Assembly: GCA_035280425.1 (NCBI GenBank)
Contig: DATEFW010000032.1
Location: 1-64,000 of the forward strand
Reading direction: 5' to 3'
DNA: 64,000 bases
From: QHXW01 sp035280425
GTDB taxonomy: Bacteria; Acidobacteriota; Terriglobia; Bryobacterales; Bryobacteraceae
The notes under the pieces are model-generated. The model was not told the origin of the DNA, did no database searches, and was given only the letters and a program-made list of their open reading frames with translations. Position numbers and translations under genes: made by a program. This document shows positions 47,752-56,471 of the stretch, piece by piece (position 1 is the stretch's first letter; every line of letters begins with the position of its first letter).

Positions 47752-49285
47752 ACGCGCAGGAGTCTGGGCAGAGGACCGCGGAAGTCCGGCACATGGCCCA
47801 ATGCGGTTTCCCTACTCCGAAGAACCAGCGTTGCGTCCGACGGCGCCAGCCAGTTCAAAGAGAATCCACGCGGGTTTCCTGGCGGCAGCGCTGCTGCTGC
47901 TCGGCATGTTCTGGGCGCTCAACCAAAGCGGAAGCCAGTTGGCCGAAACCAGCCGAAGGATCGCAAACGCACAAGACATCCTCAAGTGCCTGGAAACAAC
48001 AGTGGGAACCGCATCGCGGGCGGAGACGCTGGCTCGCGGATATTTAATCACCGGCCAGACGCAGTACCTGGAGCTGCTTCATCGTACCGATCTGCGGCTC
48101 AACGACGAGATCGAGCGGCTGGGCCGACTGGTTGTGGATAATCCGCGCCAGCAGTCCCGGGTTGCCGCAATCCGCAGCCTGCTCGAGGGACAACTCAACT
48201 CCTCCCGCCACTTGATTGAGGTACGGGAACGCCAGGGACTTACCGCCGCCTCACAAGCTTTAGCCAGCAGCCATTCCCAACAACGTCTGGACCAAATGCG
48301 GGCGCTGGCGGCCGAAATCAGCAACGAGGAGCGTGACGCGCTCGAGCGCCGGGCGCCGCGTTGGAATATGACGCAGGAACGGCTGGCGGCGTATCTGGGT
48401 ATTTCCGCCGCGCTGGCGCTCGCCTTGCACTTCGTGGTCTATCTGCTGTTCGTGCGCGATGCGCGGCACCGGGCGTCTCTCGAAACAGAACTGTTCCGGA
48501 AGAATAAAGCTCTGGAGAAAGCCAACCGCCTCAAAAGCGAGTTTCTGGCCAATCTAAGCCACGAGCTGCGCACGCCGCTCAATGCCATCATCGGTTTCAC
48601 CGGCACGCTGCTGATGCGCCTGCCGGGCCCATTGAACGCGGACCAGGAGAAGCAGCTCACAACGGTTCAGAACAGCGGCAAGCATCTGCTTGGGCTCATC
48701 GACGATCTGCTCGACCTGGCCAAGATCGATGCGGGGAAAGTCAAGGTGGGGCTGGAAGACATAACCTGCCGGGAGATCATCGAAGAGGTCATCCGCCAGC
48801 AGCTTCCCACGGCCGGCGAAAAAGCGCTTCCCCTGAAGGCGGTGATCCCGCAGCAACGCGTGTTAGTCACCACCGACCGGCGGGCGCTCGGCCAGATTCT
48901 GAACAATCTGGTCAGCAACGCCATCAAGTACACCGAGCGCGGCCTGGTGCAAGTGGAACTAGAGGAACGGCAAGAGGCTGGACAAGCTTTGGCCGCCATC
49001 CATGTGGTGGACACGGGCACCGGGATCAAACCCGAGGAGCAGGCCAGCATATTTCATGCGTTCGAACAGATGCGTCCGGGCCGCCGAGAAGGCAGAGGGC
49101 TGGGATTGAACCTGAGCCACAAACTGGCCGAGCTGATCGGCGCGGTGATCGAATTCGAAAGCGAGTACGGCAAAGGCAGCCGCTTTACGGTGCTCGTTCC
49201 GAAAGCACGCCGCGGAGCCGAGGAGTGTAACGCGGCGCCGGCGTGCAAAGCACGTCACTTCACGCAGAGTGCGCCTTCTTCTTAG
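47738..49285 (+). CDS. CHASE3-like membrane histidine kinase
   Basis: A 515-residue kinase overlapping the previous gene by 14 bases. A first membrane segment (about 46-63) and a second (about 222-246) flank a helical periplasmic domain with the CHASE3-type pattern (RIANAQDILKCLETTVGTAS, TLARGYLITGQTQYLELLHR). HisKA (NLSHELRTPLNAIIGFTG) and HATPase follow, with the shared LLMRLPGPLNADQEKQLTTV helix. The G2 box is slightly altered (GRGLGLNLSHKLAELIGA). The C-terminal 25 residues are non-conserved. The last 26 bases overlap the convergent GYD gene. Confidence 0.9.
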   Translation: MNPDKRAGVWAEDRGSPAHGPMRFPYSEEPALRPTAPASSKRIHAGFLAAALLLLGMFWALNQSGSQLAETSRRIANAQDILKCLETTVGTASRAETLARGYLITGQTQYLELLHRTDLRLNDEIERLGRLVVDNPRQQSRVAAIRSLLEGQLNSSRHLIEVRERQGLTAASQALASSHSQQRLDQMRALAAEISNEERDALERRAPRWNMTQERLAAYLGISAALALALHFVVYLLFVRDARHRASLETELFRKNKALEKANRLKSEFLANLSHELRTPLNAIIGFTGTLLMRLPGPLNADQEKQLTTVQNSGKHLLGLIDDLLDLAKIDAGKVKVGLEDITCREIIEEVIRQQLPTAGEKALPLKAVIPQQRVLVTTDRRALGQILNNLVSNAIKYTERGLVQVELEERQEAGQALAAIHVVDTGTGIKPEEQASIFHAFEQMRPGRREGRGLGLNLSHKLAELIGAVIEFESEYGKGSRFTVLVPKARRGAEECNAAPACKARHFTQSAPSS

Positions 49286-49601
49286 GCGGCTGATAGCCTG
49301 ACGATCCGGCCTTCTTCATCGCTTCTATTCCCTCTTCCATAGTCAGCAGCGGCGTGGTTTTGATGGACTTGACTGCGCCGCCCGCGGTTGCAGCCAGCGA
49401 AAACGCCGCCGCTTCTATGTTGCGCGGCATCTGAACGATCGCCACCAGATCGTAATCTCCGAATGCCAGCCAGCCGTTTTCCATTTTGCCGCCCATCTTC
49501 TCTACGACCGGACGCACGGCGTCGAGCCGATTTTGCGGATTGGCGACGATGTTGGCCCACGCTTCGGGCGTGTAGGCGACTTGCAGCAGATAGTAAGCCA
49601 T
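49260..49601 (-). CDS. GYD-domain protein
   Basis: A 113-residue protein with the GYD signature: YYLLQVAYTPEAWANIVANP, the MGGKMENGWLAFGDYDLVAI block including the GDYD turn, and an AVKSIKTTPLLTMEEGIEAM helix. The family forms ferredoxin-like dimers of unknown function, often near metabolic genes. It converges with the CHASE3 kinase, overlapping its 3' end by 26 bases. Confidence 0.85.
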   Translation of the reverse strand: MAYYLLQVAYTPEAWANIVANPQNRLDAVRPVVEKMGGKMENGWLAFGDYDLVAIVQMPRNIEAAAFSLAATAGGAVKSIKTTPLLTMEEGIEAMKKAGSSGYQPPKKKAHSA

Positions 49602-49663
49602 AGGCCTCCTTTCGTTGTCCCAAAATGTTGGCGAATGTGCCGGGCGAACGCAAGCCGGCTGCT

Positions 49664-50506
49664 TTAAACCACAGCGGCGCGGTTGGAGATCTCACCGATT
49701 TCGGGAACGCGGATAGACACGGTGTCGCCGGCGGCCAGCGCGGCGTCTTCGGTGACGATAATGCCGGTCCCGGTGAGCAGCACGGAACCGGCGGGAACCG
49801 GATTGGCGCGCAACAGGAATTCGATGAGCGTTTCGATTTTGCGATGGAGGCGGGCGGTGGAGGTCCGGCCTTCGAAACGCGTGGCGCCGTCGCGCGTGAT
49901 GATGCAGGTCATCTCGAGATGGTAAGGATCGGTGAGCTCGTCGGCTGTAACGATGACGGGTCCCAGCGCGCAACAGGCCGAGTAGACTTTGGACTGGGGC
50001 AGATAGAGCGGATTCTCGCGCTCGATGTCCCAGGCGGAAACATCGTTGGCGAGAGTGTAACCGAGGACTGAGCCGCGGCTTCCTAGAATGACGGCCAGTT
50101 CCGGCTCGGGCGCGGTGAATTTGGAATCCGCACGGAGACCGATCGATTGGCCCGGCCCGACGCAAACGCGCGCCGTACCCTTGAAAAAAATTTCCGGCCG
50201 CTTGCTGCGGTAGACGTGGGCGTACATGCCCTCGCGGGTGCCATGCTCGGCGTCGCGGAAGCTGGCGCTGGTTTCATAAGTGCAGCCGCAGGCCCAGACC
50301 TCCAGCGGATAAATGGGCAGTATGGGCTTCGCGGATTCCCCGTGACGGCTTGCGAGGTGCGCGGCGAGCGCGGCGATGGGCGTCGACTCCGCTTCCGACC
50401 GATGAATGAGATCGCACAGCGTGTGACCGGGAATGGGCCGCGCCAGCGCGCCCTCGAAAACTGCGGCCACGGTGCGGCCGTCGTGCTTGATTTGTCCGAT
50501 GTGCAT
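49664..50506 (-). CDS. Fumarylacetoacetate hydrolase-family enzyme
   Basis: A 280-residue protein. The C-terminal FAH domain (about 95-280) has metal-ligand acidic residues in SKFTAPEPELAVILGSRGSV and GYTLANDVSAWDIE; the LLTGTGIIVTEDAALAAGDT segment is the usual family end. Such enzymes cleave or dehydrate 2-oxo acids. Paired with a semialdehyde-type dehydrogenase just upstream, it may be a 2-keto-3-deoxy sugar acid dehydratase, as in oxidative pentose (Weimberg-type) routes. That role is inferred from the pair only. Confidence 0.82.
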   Translation of the reverse strand: MHIGQIKHDGRTVAAVFEGALARPIPGHTLCDLIHRSEAESTPIAALAAHLASRHGESAKPILPIYPLEVWACGCTYETSASFRDAEHGTREGMYAHVYRSKRPEIFFKGTARVCVGPGQSIGLRADSKFTAPEPELAVILGSRGSVLGYTLANDVSAWDIERENPLYLPQSKVYSACCALGPVIVTADELTDPYHLEMTCIITRDGATRFEGRTSTARLHRKIETLIEFLLRANPVPAGSVLLTGTGIIVTEDAALAAGDTVSIRVPEIGEISNRAAVV

Positions 50507-50515
50507 GGTAAGAGC

Positions 50516-50600
50516 AGGTTCCAGGTGTCAGGTGTTAGCGGTCGAGTTCCGTGCGTGTTCGTAGGCTACTAGCACCTGCCACCCAGAACCTGACACCTAG
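50516..50600. repeat. Imperfect inverted repeat with AGGTGTCAGGT arms
   Basis: AGGTGTCAGGT at 50523-50533 faces its exact reverse complement ACCTGACACCT at 50588-50598. Related CAGGTG/CACCTG segments extend both arms. It fills the gap between the aldehyde dehydrogenase and the FAH-family gene and covers the former's stop codon. It looks like a dispersed intergenic palindromic element. Confidence 0.6.
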
Positions 50601-52060
50601 TATTTCAGATACACCGTTTTGTAATCGCTATAAAATTCGAGCGCGGCCGGGCCTTGCTCTTTCGGGCCGAAGCTGGAATCTTTGGTGCCGCCGAAGGGCA
50701 ACTGGTACTCGACGCCGGCGCTCGGCAGATTCACGGTCAGCAGGCCGGCTTCCATTTTGTAGACGTAATCGAAAACGCGCGAGAGATTCGTGGTCTGAAT
50801 CGATGAAGACAGGCCGAAGGGGATGTTGTTGGCGATGCGCATGGCGTCTTCGAAATCTTTGGCGCGCATCAAGGCAAGCACCGGACCGAAGATCTCCTCC
50901 TGCGCGATGGTCATTTTCTCGGTGACATCGGCAAAGATGGTTGGCTCGACGAAATATCCTTTGTCGAAGCCATCGCCGGTCATGCGATGGCCGCCGGTTT
51001 TGGGGGCGCCGGCTTCTTTCTTTCCGATGTCGATGTAGCGCATGACGGTATCGAGCTGCGCCTGATCGACCAGCGGACCGATCTCGACGCCGGCCTGCAT
51101 GCCGTTTCCCACTTTCAGCTTGCCGGTGCGCTCGATGAGCGCGTCGAGAAACTTGTCGTAGATGGCGTCTTCGACGATGGCCCGGCTGGTGGCGGTGCAC
51201 TTCTGTCCGGTGGAGAAGAAAGCGCCGTTGACTACGTTTTCGACCGCGGATTTGAAATCGGCATCGGCCAGAACGATGGTCGGATTCTTGCCGCCCATTT
51301 CGAGCTGGATGCGGAGGCGGCGCTTGGAAGCTTCTCCGTGCAGCCATTGGCCGGTCTGGCATGAGCCGGTGAAGGAGACTGCTTTGACCGGCTTCGCCTG
51401 AACGAGCGCCGTGCCCAGCTCGCTACCCGAACCGGCGACGAAATTCACGACACCTTTGGGAATGCCGGCATCGTGCAGCGCTTCGACAATACGCCACGCG
51501 CTCAGCGGCGCGGCCGAAGCCGGTTTGAGCACGACGGTGTTGCCGCAGATCAACGCGGGCGCAAGTTTCCACGCGGGAATCGCGCTCGGGAAATTCCAAG
51601 GCGTCACCAGACCCACGACGCCCACGGGTTTGCGCACGGCGAACATGTGAACGCGATCGCGCTCGGACGGGACCAGCATGCCGGGCATGCGCGAACCTTC
51701 ACCGGCGAAATAGCGAAAGATGTTGATGGAGCGGCGCACCTCGCCTTTGGCTTCGGGAAGCGTCTTGCCTTCCTCGCGCGTCATGTCGGCGGCGAGCGAA
51801 TCGAGGCGGCGATCGAGTATATCGGCGGTCTTGAACAGAATATTTCCGCGCGCGGGGCCGTTCATCGCAGCCCAGGCCGGGAAAGCTGCCGCGGCGGCGT
51901 CGGCGGCCTTGGCGATGTCCTGCGCGGTTCCTTTTGCGAACAGCGCAACGAGGTCGCTTGTATCGGCCGGATTGCGGTCCTCAAACGTGCGTCCGCTTTC
52001 GGCCCATTCTCCATTGATGTAATTGGCAAACGTGGGAGTGCTGACAGTTGCTGTGCTCAT
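50597..52060 (-). CDS. Aldehyde dehydrogenase (alpha-ketoglutaric semialdehyde-type)
   Basis: A 487-residue NAD(P)-dependent aldehyde dehydrogenase. The cofactor region is GVVGLVTPWNFPSAIPAWKL and FTGSCQTGQWLH; the general base is Glu254 in LEMGGKNP; the nucleophile is Cys288 in STGQKCTATSR. The closest recognisable subgroup is the alpha-ketoglutaric semialdehyde dehydrogenases, which finish pentose or hydroxyproline oxidation. It lies upstream of the FAH-family enzyme, consistent with the last two steps of such a pathway. Exact substrate uncertain. Confidence 0.86.
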   Translation of the reverse strand: MSTATVSTPTFANYINGEWAESGRTFEDRNPADTSDLVALFAKGTAQDIAKAADAAAAAFPAWAAMNGPARGNILFKTADILDRRLDSLAADMTREEGKTLPEAKGEVRRSINIFRYFAGEGSRMPGMLVPSERDRVHMFAVRKPVGVVGLVTPWNFPSAIPAWKLAPALICGNTVVLKPASAAPLSAWRIVEALHDAGIPKGVVNFVAGSGSELGTALVQAKPVKAVSFTGSCQTGQWLHGEASKRRLRIQLEMGGKNPTIVLADADFKSAVENVVNGAFFSTGQKCTATSRAIVEDAIYDKFLDALIERTGKLKVGNGMQAGVEIGPLVDQAQLDTVMRYIDIGKKEAGAPKTGGHRMTGDGFDKGYFVEPTIFADVTEKMTIAQEEIFGPVLALMRAKDFEDAMRIANNIPFGLSSSIQTTNLSRVFDYVYKMEAGLLTVNLPSAGVEYQLPFGGTKDSSFGPKEQGPAALEFYSDYKTVYLKY

Positions 52061-52078
52061 GATCTTTCCTGTGAAATT

Positions 52079-52645
52079 CTAGAATGCCACTTTCGGAGCG
52101 GTACGCGCGCCCGGCTCAGTCTTGAAATAGGCGTCGTCACGTGTGAAACCGGACATGGACGCCACGATGTTGTCCGGGAACAACTGGATCTGCGTGTTGT
52201 ATTCCTGGACCTTTTCATTGTACTTGCGGCGCTCGACCGCTATGCGGTTCTCGGTGCCGGCCAGCTCGTCCTGCAAGCGCAGGAAATTCTCGTTGGCCTT
52301 CAGATTGGGATAATTTTCCACGACCACCAGCAGCCGCGCGAGCGCGCCATCGAGCTGCGTGTTAGCGGCGATTTTTTCCTGGGGCGTGCGCGCGCCGATC
52401 AGGGATGCGCGGGCATTGGCTACGGCATCCATCACGCCCTGCTCATGCTTGGCGTAGCCTTTGACGGTTTCCACCAGGTTGGGAATGAGGTCCGCACGCC
52501 GCTGAAGCGCCACATCCACCTGGGACCACGACGCGCTGACCGACTCCTTTTCGGTAACCAGTTGGTTGCGAATGGAAATGAATTTCCCGCCGACGATCAG
52601 TCCGACCAGCGCGAGCACCACCAGCACGATGACGAGAGCTTTCAT
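52079..52645 (-). CDS. lemA: LemA-family protein
   Basis: A 188-residue protein with an N-terminal membrane anchor (ALVIVLVVLALVGLIVGGKF) and the LemA coiled-helix signature: WSQVDVALQRRADLIPNLVE, VVENYPNLKANENFLRLQDE and RRKYNEKVQEYNTQIQLFPD. LemA proteins are envelope-associated and often encoded with TPM-domain proteins, as here. Function is not settled. It is separated from the nucleotidyltransferase by 27 bases. Confidence 0.93.
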   Translation of the reverse strand: MKALVIVLVVLALVGLIVGGKFISIRNQLVTEKESVSASWSQVDVALQRRADLIPNLVETVKGYAKHEQGVMDAVANARASLIGARTPQEKIAANTQLDGALARLLVVVENYPNLKANENFLRLQDELAGTENRIAVERRKYNEKVQEYNTQIQLFPDNIVASMSGFTRDDAYFKTEPGARTAPKVAF

Positions 52646-52672
52646 AAATTTTCCCCTCCGGGACGCCGGCGC

Positions 52673-53383
52673 CTACTTCTCCAGGCGGTCTACGGCATCG
52701 ATCACAATCGAGATCTCTTTCAGATACGAATCCAGCAGCTCCACAGGTTCCAGTTCCCGGGCCTTGATGCGCTCCTCGCGCAGATCGAGCAACCTGGTGA
52801 ACGGCTCGGGATTGATGCCGAATTTTTCGCGCGCCTGCTCGATGACTTCTCTTTTCTTTGTTTTCGCTTCAACGCCGTGCAGCACCAGCGCATGGCGGAA
52901 CAGCACACAGAACGTCGCGACCGATTCGCCCAGCAAGCGGCGCAGCACGTCTTTGTCGGACAGCGCACCCGACGCCTTCTGGCGCAGCCGCAGCAGCTTG
53001 GCGCGAAGATCGTGCTCCACCTGCGCGCGGTAGAACGAATCGTCCACCACTAAGTTAGAGATGACGTCCCGGCCGTGCAGGATGCGGTGATGGCGCTGCA
53101 TGTCGTGAAACTCGATGGCGAAACAATCGGTCGAAGTCGCGACTTCGCTCTCGGTGAGCAGCAGGGGGGCCGGATTGCGCTTCTCGCGCCACCAGCGGAA
53201 GATCGGTTCGGAGCTTTCCAGATCGCGCGTGGTGATCCGGTCGAGCACGCAGAGCACGTTGATATCGGAATAGTCTTTGTGATGGTCGCCCGAGGCGGCC
53301 GAGCCGTAGAGCACCACCGAAACCAGGCGCCCGTCAAACGCCTTGGTCAGCTTTTCCATAAGCTGATTGAGCAAATTCTCCAT
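52673..53383 (-). CDS. Nucleotidyltransferase-domain protein
   Basis: A 236-residue protein with an N-terminal nucleotidyltransferase core (VVLYGSAASGDHHKDYSDIN). The GS motif is followed by Asp-x-Asn rather than the usual Asp-x-Asp, so one metal ligand is changed. The C-terminal half is helical (about 110-236), with LLGESVATFCVLFRHALVLH resembling substrate-binding four-helix domains of MNT-type proteins. It lies between the LemA and TPM genes, an unusual insertion in that pair. Substrate unknown; activity may be reduced. Confidence 0.8.
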   Translation of the reverse strand: MENLLNQLMEKLTKAFDGRLVSVVLYGSAASGDHHKDYSDINVLCVLDRITTRDLESSEPIFRWWREKRNPAPLLLTESEVATSTDCFAIEFHDMQRHHRILHGRDVISNLVVDDSFYRAQVEHDLRAKLLRLRQKASGALSDKDVLRRLLGESVATFCVLFRHALVLHGVEAKTKKREVIEQAREKFGINPEPFTRLLDLREERIKARELEPVELLDSYLKEISIVIDAVDRLEK

Positions 53384-53407
53384 CGAGTACCTCGATCTTA
53401 TCAGCCG

Positions 53408-54184
53408 TTACCAATCGCTTGAAGCACCGCCGCCGCCGGAATCTCCGCCGCCGAAACCGCCGAATCCGCCTCCCGAATCGAAACCGCCGAATCCGCCGCC
53501 CGAGCCGCCGCCGAAACCGCCGCGGCCCATCAGGTTGCCGAGCAGCAGGCCGGTCAAGAATCCGCCTCCGCCGCCGCGCCCGCCGCGTGAACCGATGCGC
53601 AGCAGGAACAGCAGCACAACCAGGCCGACCAGCAGCCCGGGCCACGGAATCGAGCCGCCGTTCGGATGCATGCGCCGCGGCAACTGCGCGTCGAGCGAAA
53701 CGTTCTTGGCCTTGGCGATGGTGGTCGCGATGGTTTGCGCCGCGGCCATCATGGCCTCGCCGTACTGCTGGCTGCGCAGCGCAGGACGCATCTGCCGCAG
53801 AATGCTTCCCGCCAGACCATCGGGCAGAATCGGCTCGAGCTCGTATCCGACCTCGAGGCGGCTGCGGCGATCCTGGATCACCAGCAGCAGCATGATGCCG
53901 TCGTTCTTGCCCTTGTGCCCTACGCCCCAGGCCCGAAAAATCGTATTGGCGACGTCTTCGACCGGCTCGCCTTCAAGCGTCGGCAGCGTTACCAGCGCCA
54001 TCTGCACGCCGGTCACCTGCTCGACGCGCGCGCAATACTGCTCGAGCGCCTGCTTCGTCTGCGCGTCCACCACGCGGGCGAAATCGCTGACGTAGCCCTG
54101 GGGCTTCAGCTTTGTCCAGTCGACTCCGAACGCCAGGGCGACAAAACAAAAAAAGACGGCCGGCAGCCGAAGGACTTTATGCAT
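53408..54184 (-). CDS. TPM-domain membrane protein with Gly-rich tail
   Basis: A 258-residue protein with a signal peptide (to about residue 21), a periplasmic TPM/YgcG domain (about 30-160; YVSDFARVVDAQTKQALEQY, KNDGIMLLLVIQDRRSRLEV), one membrane segment (about 178-197) and a Gly/Phe-rich, Ser-ending tail (FGGFGGGDSGGGGASSDW). The tail is typical for this family. Its gene heads the minus-strand TPM-nucleotidyltransferase-LemA group. The family is linked to envelope or photosystem repair, but its bacterial role is unclear. Confidence 0.9.
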   Translation of the reverse strand: MHKVLRLPAVFFCFVALAFGVDWTKLKPQGYVSDFARVVDAQTKQALEQYCARVEQVTGVQMALVTLPTLEGEPVEDVANTIFRAWGVGHKGKNDGIMLLLVIQDRRSRLEVGYELEPILPDGLAGSILRQMRPALRSQQYGEAMMAAAQTIATTIAKAKNVSLDAQLPRRMHPNGGSIPWPGLLVGLVVLLFLLRIGSRGGRGGGGGFLTGLLLGNLMGRGGFGGGSGGGFGGFDSGGGFGGFGGGDSGGGGASSDW

Positions 54185-54292
54185 CTAGCTTTAGCTCCAG
54201 TGTACAACGGCGATCCAGCCTGAACGCCGCGAGCGGATTGCGGTTCGCCGGTCGCGCTGCGCGCCCGTGTGCCACAATAAAAGCATCCAGGC

Positions 54293-54832
54293 ATGCGAGA
54301 GAAGATACGTTCGACGACCGTGTTGTGCGTCCGGCGGAACGGAAAAGTCGTGATGGCGGGCGATGGGCAGGTCACGCTCGGCCACGAAGTGTTGAAATCG
54401 TCGGCCAAAAAGCTGCGGCGGCTCTACAGCGACAAGATTCTCGCCGGCTTTGCGGGTTCGACGGCGGACGCTTTTTCTCTGTTTTCGCGCTTCGAATCCA
54501 AGCTCGAGCAATTCAATGGGAACTTAGCGCGCGCCGCCGTGGAACTGGCGAAGGAATGGCGTACCGACAAAGTGCTGCGCCATCTGGAAGCGCTGCTGCT
54601 CGTGGCCGACAAAGACGGCATGTATATCGTGAGCGGCAATGGCGACGTGATCGAGCCGGATGAATCGGTGGCGGCCATCGGCTCGGGCGGTCCGTTTGCG
54701 CTGGCGGCTGCCACGGCGCTGTTGAGGAACACGGAAATTTCGGCCAAAAAAATCGCCGAGCAGGCCATGCAGATCGCGGGCAAGATCTGCATCTACACCA
54801 ACGATAAAATTACGTACGAGGAACTGGGCTAA
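54293..54832 (+). CDS. hslV: ATP-dependent protease subunit HslV
   Basis: A 179-residue proteasome-like peptidase. The short propeptide MREKIRS precedes the catalytic Thr (TTVLCVRRNGKVVMAGDGQV). Other family blocks: KILAGFAGSTADAFSLFSRF and SVAAIGSGGPFALAAATALL. It forms a double hexamer capped by HslU and degrades unfolded cytoplasmic proteins. It ends three bases before hslU. Confidence 0.96.
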   Translation: MREKIRSTTVLCVRRNGKVVMAGDGQVTLGHEVLKSSAKKLRRLYSDKILAGFAGSTADAFSLFSRFESKLEQFNGNLARAAVELAKEWRTDKVLRHLEALLLVADKDGMYIVSGNGDVIEPDESVAAIGSGGPFALAAATALLRNTEISAKKIAEQAMQIAGKICIYTNDKITYEELG

Positions 54833-54835
54833 ACC

Positions 54836-56194
54836 ATGGTCATTTATCTTCCCAGCCAGTCGGTCGATGCCGAGCCGATTCTGGATGAGCTGACGCCGCG
54901 GGAGATCGTGCGCGAGCTGGACAAGCACGTGGTCGGGCAGGCGGAGGCCAAGCGCGCGGTGGCGATCGCGCTGCGCAATCGCATCCGCCGGCAGAAACTG
55001 CGGCCCGAAATGGCCGAGGAAGTGATGCCCAAGAACATCCTCATGATCGGGCCCACGGGGGTGGGAAAAACCGAGATCGCGCGGCGGCTGGCGAAGCTCG
55101 CGAACTCGCCGTTCTTGAAAGTCGAGGCCAGCAAGTTCACCGAGGTCGGTTACGTTGGCCGCGACGTGGAATCCATGATTCGCGATCTGGTGGATATCGC
55201 GATCGACATGGTGCGCGAAGAGCGCCTGGAAGAAGTCGCGGATCGAGCCGAAGTGAACGCCGAGGAGCACCTGCTCGACCTGCTGATGCCGCCGCAGCAG
55301 GAAGCGAGCGATAGCGCCGATCGCACGCGGGAAAAATTGCGCGAGCGACTGCGCGAAGGCAAGCTCGACGAGCGCATCGTGGAGCTGGAGGTCAAAGAAC
55401 GAGGGCCGACGTTTGAGATCGCCACTTCGAGCGGCATCGAAGAGATGGGCATCAATCTCAAAGACATCATGCCCAACCTGTTCGGCCAGCGCAGCCGCAA
55501 ACGCAAGATGCGCGTCAACGAGGCGCTGGATTACCTGGTGCAGGAGGAAGAGCAAAAGCTGATCGACATGGACCAGGTGACGCGCGTGGCGCTCGAGCGG
55601 GTGGAAACGAGCGGGATTATTTTTCTGGACGAGATCGACAAAATCGCCGGCCGCGAAAGCGGGCACGGGCCGGACGTGAGCCGAGAAGGCGTGCAGCGCG
55701 ATATTTTGCCGATCGTCGAGGGAACGACGGTGAATACGCGCCACGGCTTCGTGCGCACCGACCACATTCTGTTTATGGCCGCGGGCGCCTTCCATGTTTC
55801 GAAGCCCAGCGACATGATCCCGGAACTACAGGGGCGCTTCCCGATTCGCGTCGAGCTGAAATCGCTCTCGATTGAAGACTTCATCCGCATTTTGAAAGAG
55901 CCGAAAAACGCGCTTTCGAAACAATACGAAGCGCTGCTCGAAACCGAAGGCATCAAGCTGGTGCTCACCGACGACGCGCTCGAGGAGATCGCACGCTTCG
56001 CCGCGCAGGTGAATCAGAGCTCGGAAAACATTGGCGCGCGCCGCTTGCACACCATCATGGAAAAGGTGCTGGAAGAAATTTCCTTCGCCGGCCCCGACTG
56101 GAAGAAGAAGACCGTGAAAGTCGACGCGGCCTATGTGCGCAAGCAGCTCGTGGATATTGTGAAGGATCAGGATCTGAGCCGGTATATTCTGTAG
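54836..56194 (+). CDS. hslU: ATP-dependent protease ATPase subunit HslU
   Basis: A 452-residue AAA+ unfoldase. Walker A is GPTGVGKTEIARRLA; Walker B is GIIFLDEIDKIA; the I domain lies between about 110 and 240 (charged helices including ERIVELEVKERG-like segments); sensor and C-terminal regions end with the family tail DLSRYIL, which docks into HslV. Length is normal. It is co-transcribed with hslV. Confidence 0.96.
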   Translation: MVIYLPSQSVDAEPILDELTPREIVRELDKHVVGQAEAKRAVAIALRNRIRRQKLRPEMAEEVMPKNILMIGPTGVGKTEIARRLAKLANSPFLKVEASKFTEVGYVGRDVESMIRDLVDIAIDMVREERLEEVADRAEVNAEEHLLDLLMPPQQEASDSADRTREKLRERLREGKLDERIVELEVKERGPTFEIATSSGIEEMGINLKDIMPNLFGQRSRKRKMRVNEALDYLVQEEEQKLIDMDQVTRVALERVETSGIIFLDEIDKIAGRESGHGPDVSREGVQRDILPIVEGTTVNTRHGFVRTDHILFMAAGAFHVSKPSDMIPELQGRFPIRVELKSLSIEDFIRILKEPKNALSKQYEALLETEGIKLVLTDDALEEIARFAAQVNQSSENIGARRLHTIMEKVLEEISFAGPDWKKKTVKVDAAYVRKQLVDIVKDQDLSRYIL

Positions 56195-56201
56195 ACCATC
56201 C

Positions 56202-56471
56202 ATGACTCCGCAACTGGCGGACTATTATCGGGACACCGACCCGGGCGCGCTCGAAGTTTTCCTGTCGTGCTACCGCCAAATGCCGGCCGCCGAGAAAATT
56301 GCCGCCGTTTTTCAAATGAACGAAATGCTGTGGAGTCTGGTCAAGTCCGGCCTTCGCAAGCAGTACCCGGAAGCTGACGATCGGGAACTATTTCTCCGCA
56401 CGGCGGCGCGATTTCTGGACCGCGACCTGATGATCCGTGTTTACGGCTGGGACCCTGCCGAAAAGCCGTGA
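56202..56471 (+). CDS. Small hypothetical protein (89 aa) next to a nucleotidyltransferase-like gene
   Basis: An 89-residue protein, MTPQLADYYRDTDPGALEVF and ALRKQYPEADDRELFLRTAA-like helical stretches. Proteins of this type usually precede an AbiEii/DUF6036-like nucleotidyltransferase gene, and a truncated one follows here. The pair resembles toxin-antitoxin or defence modules, but that is inferred. It starts seven bases after hslU. Confidence 0.65.
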   Translation: MTPQLADYYRDTDPGALEVFLSCYRQMPAAEKIAAVFQMNEMLWSLVKSGLRKQYPEADDRELFLRTAARFLDRDLMIRVYGWDPAEKP

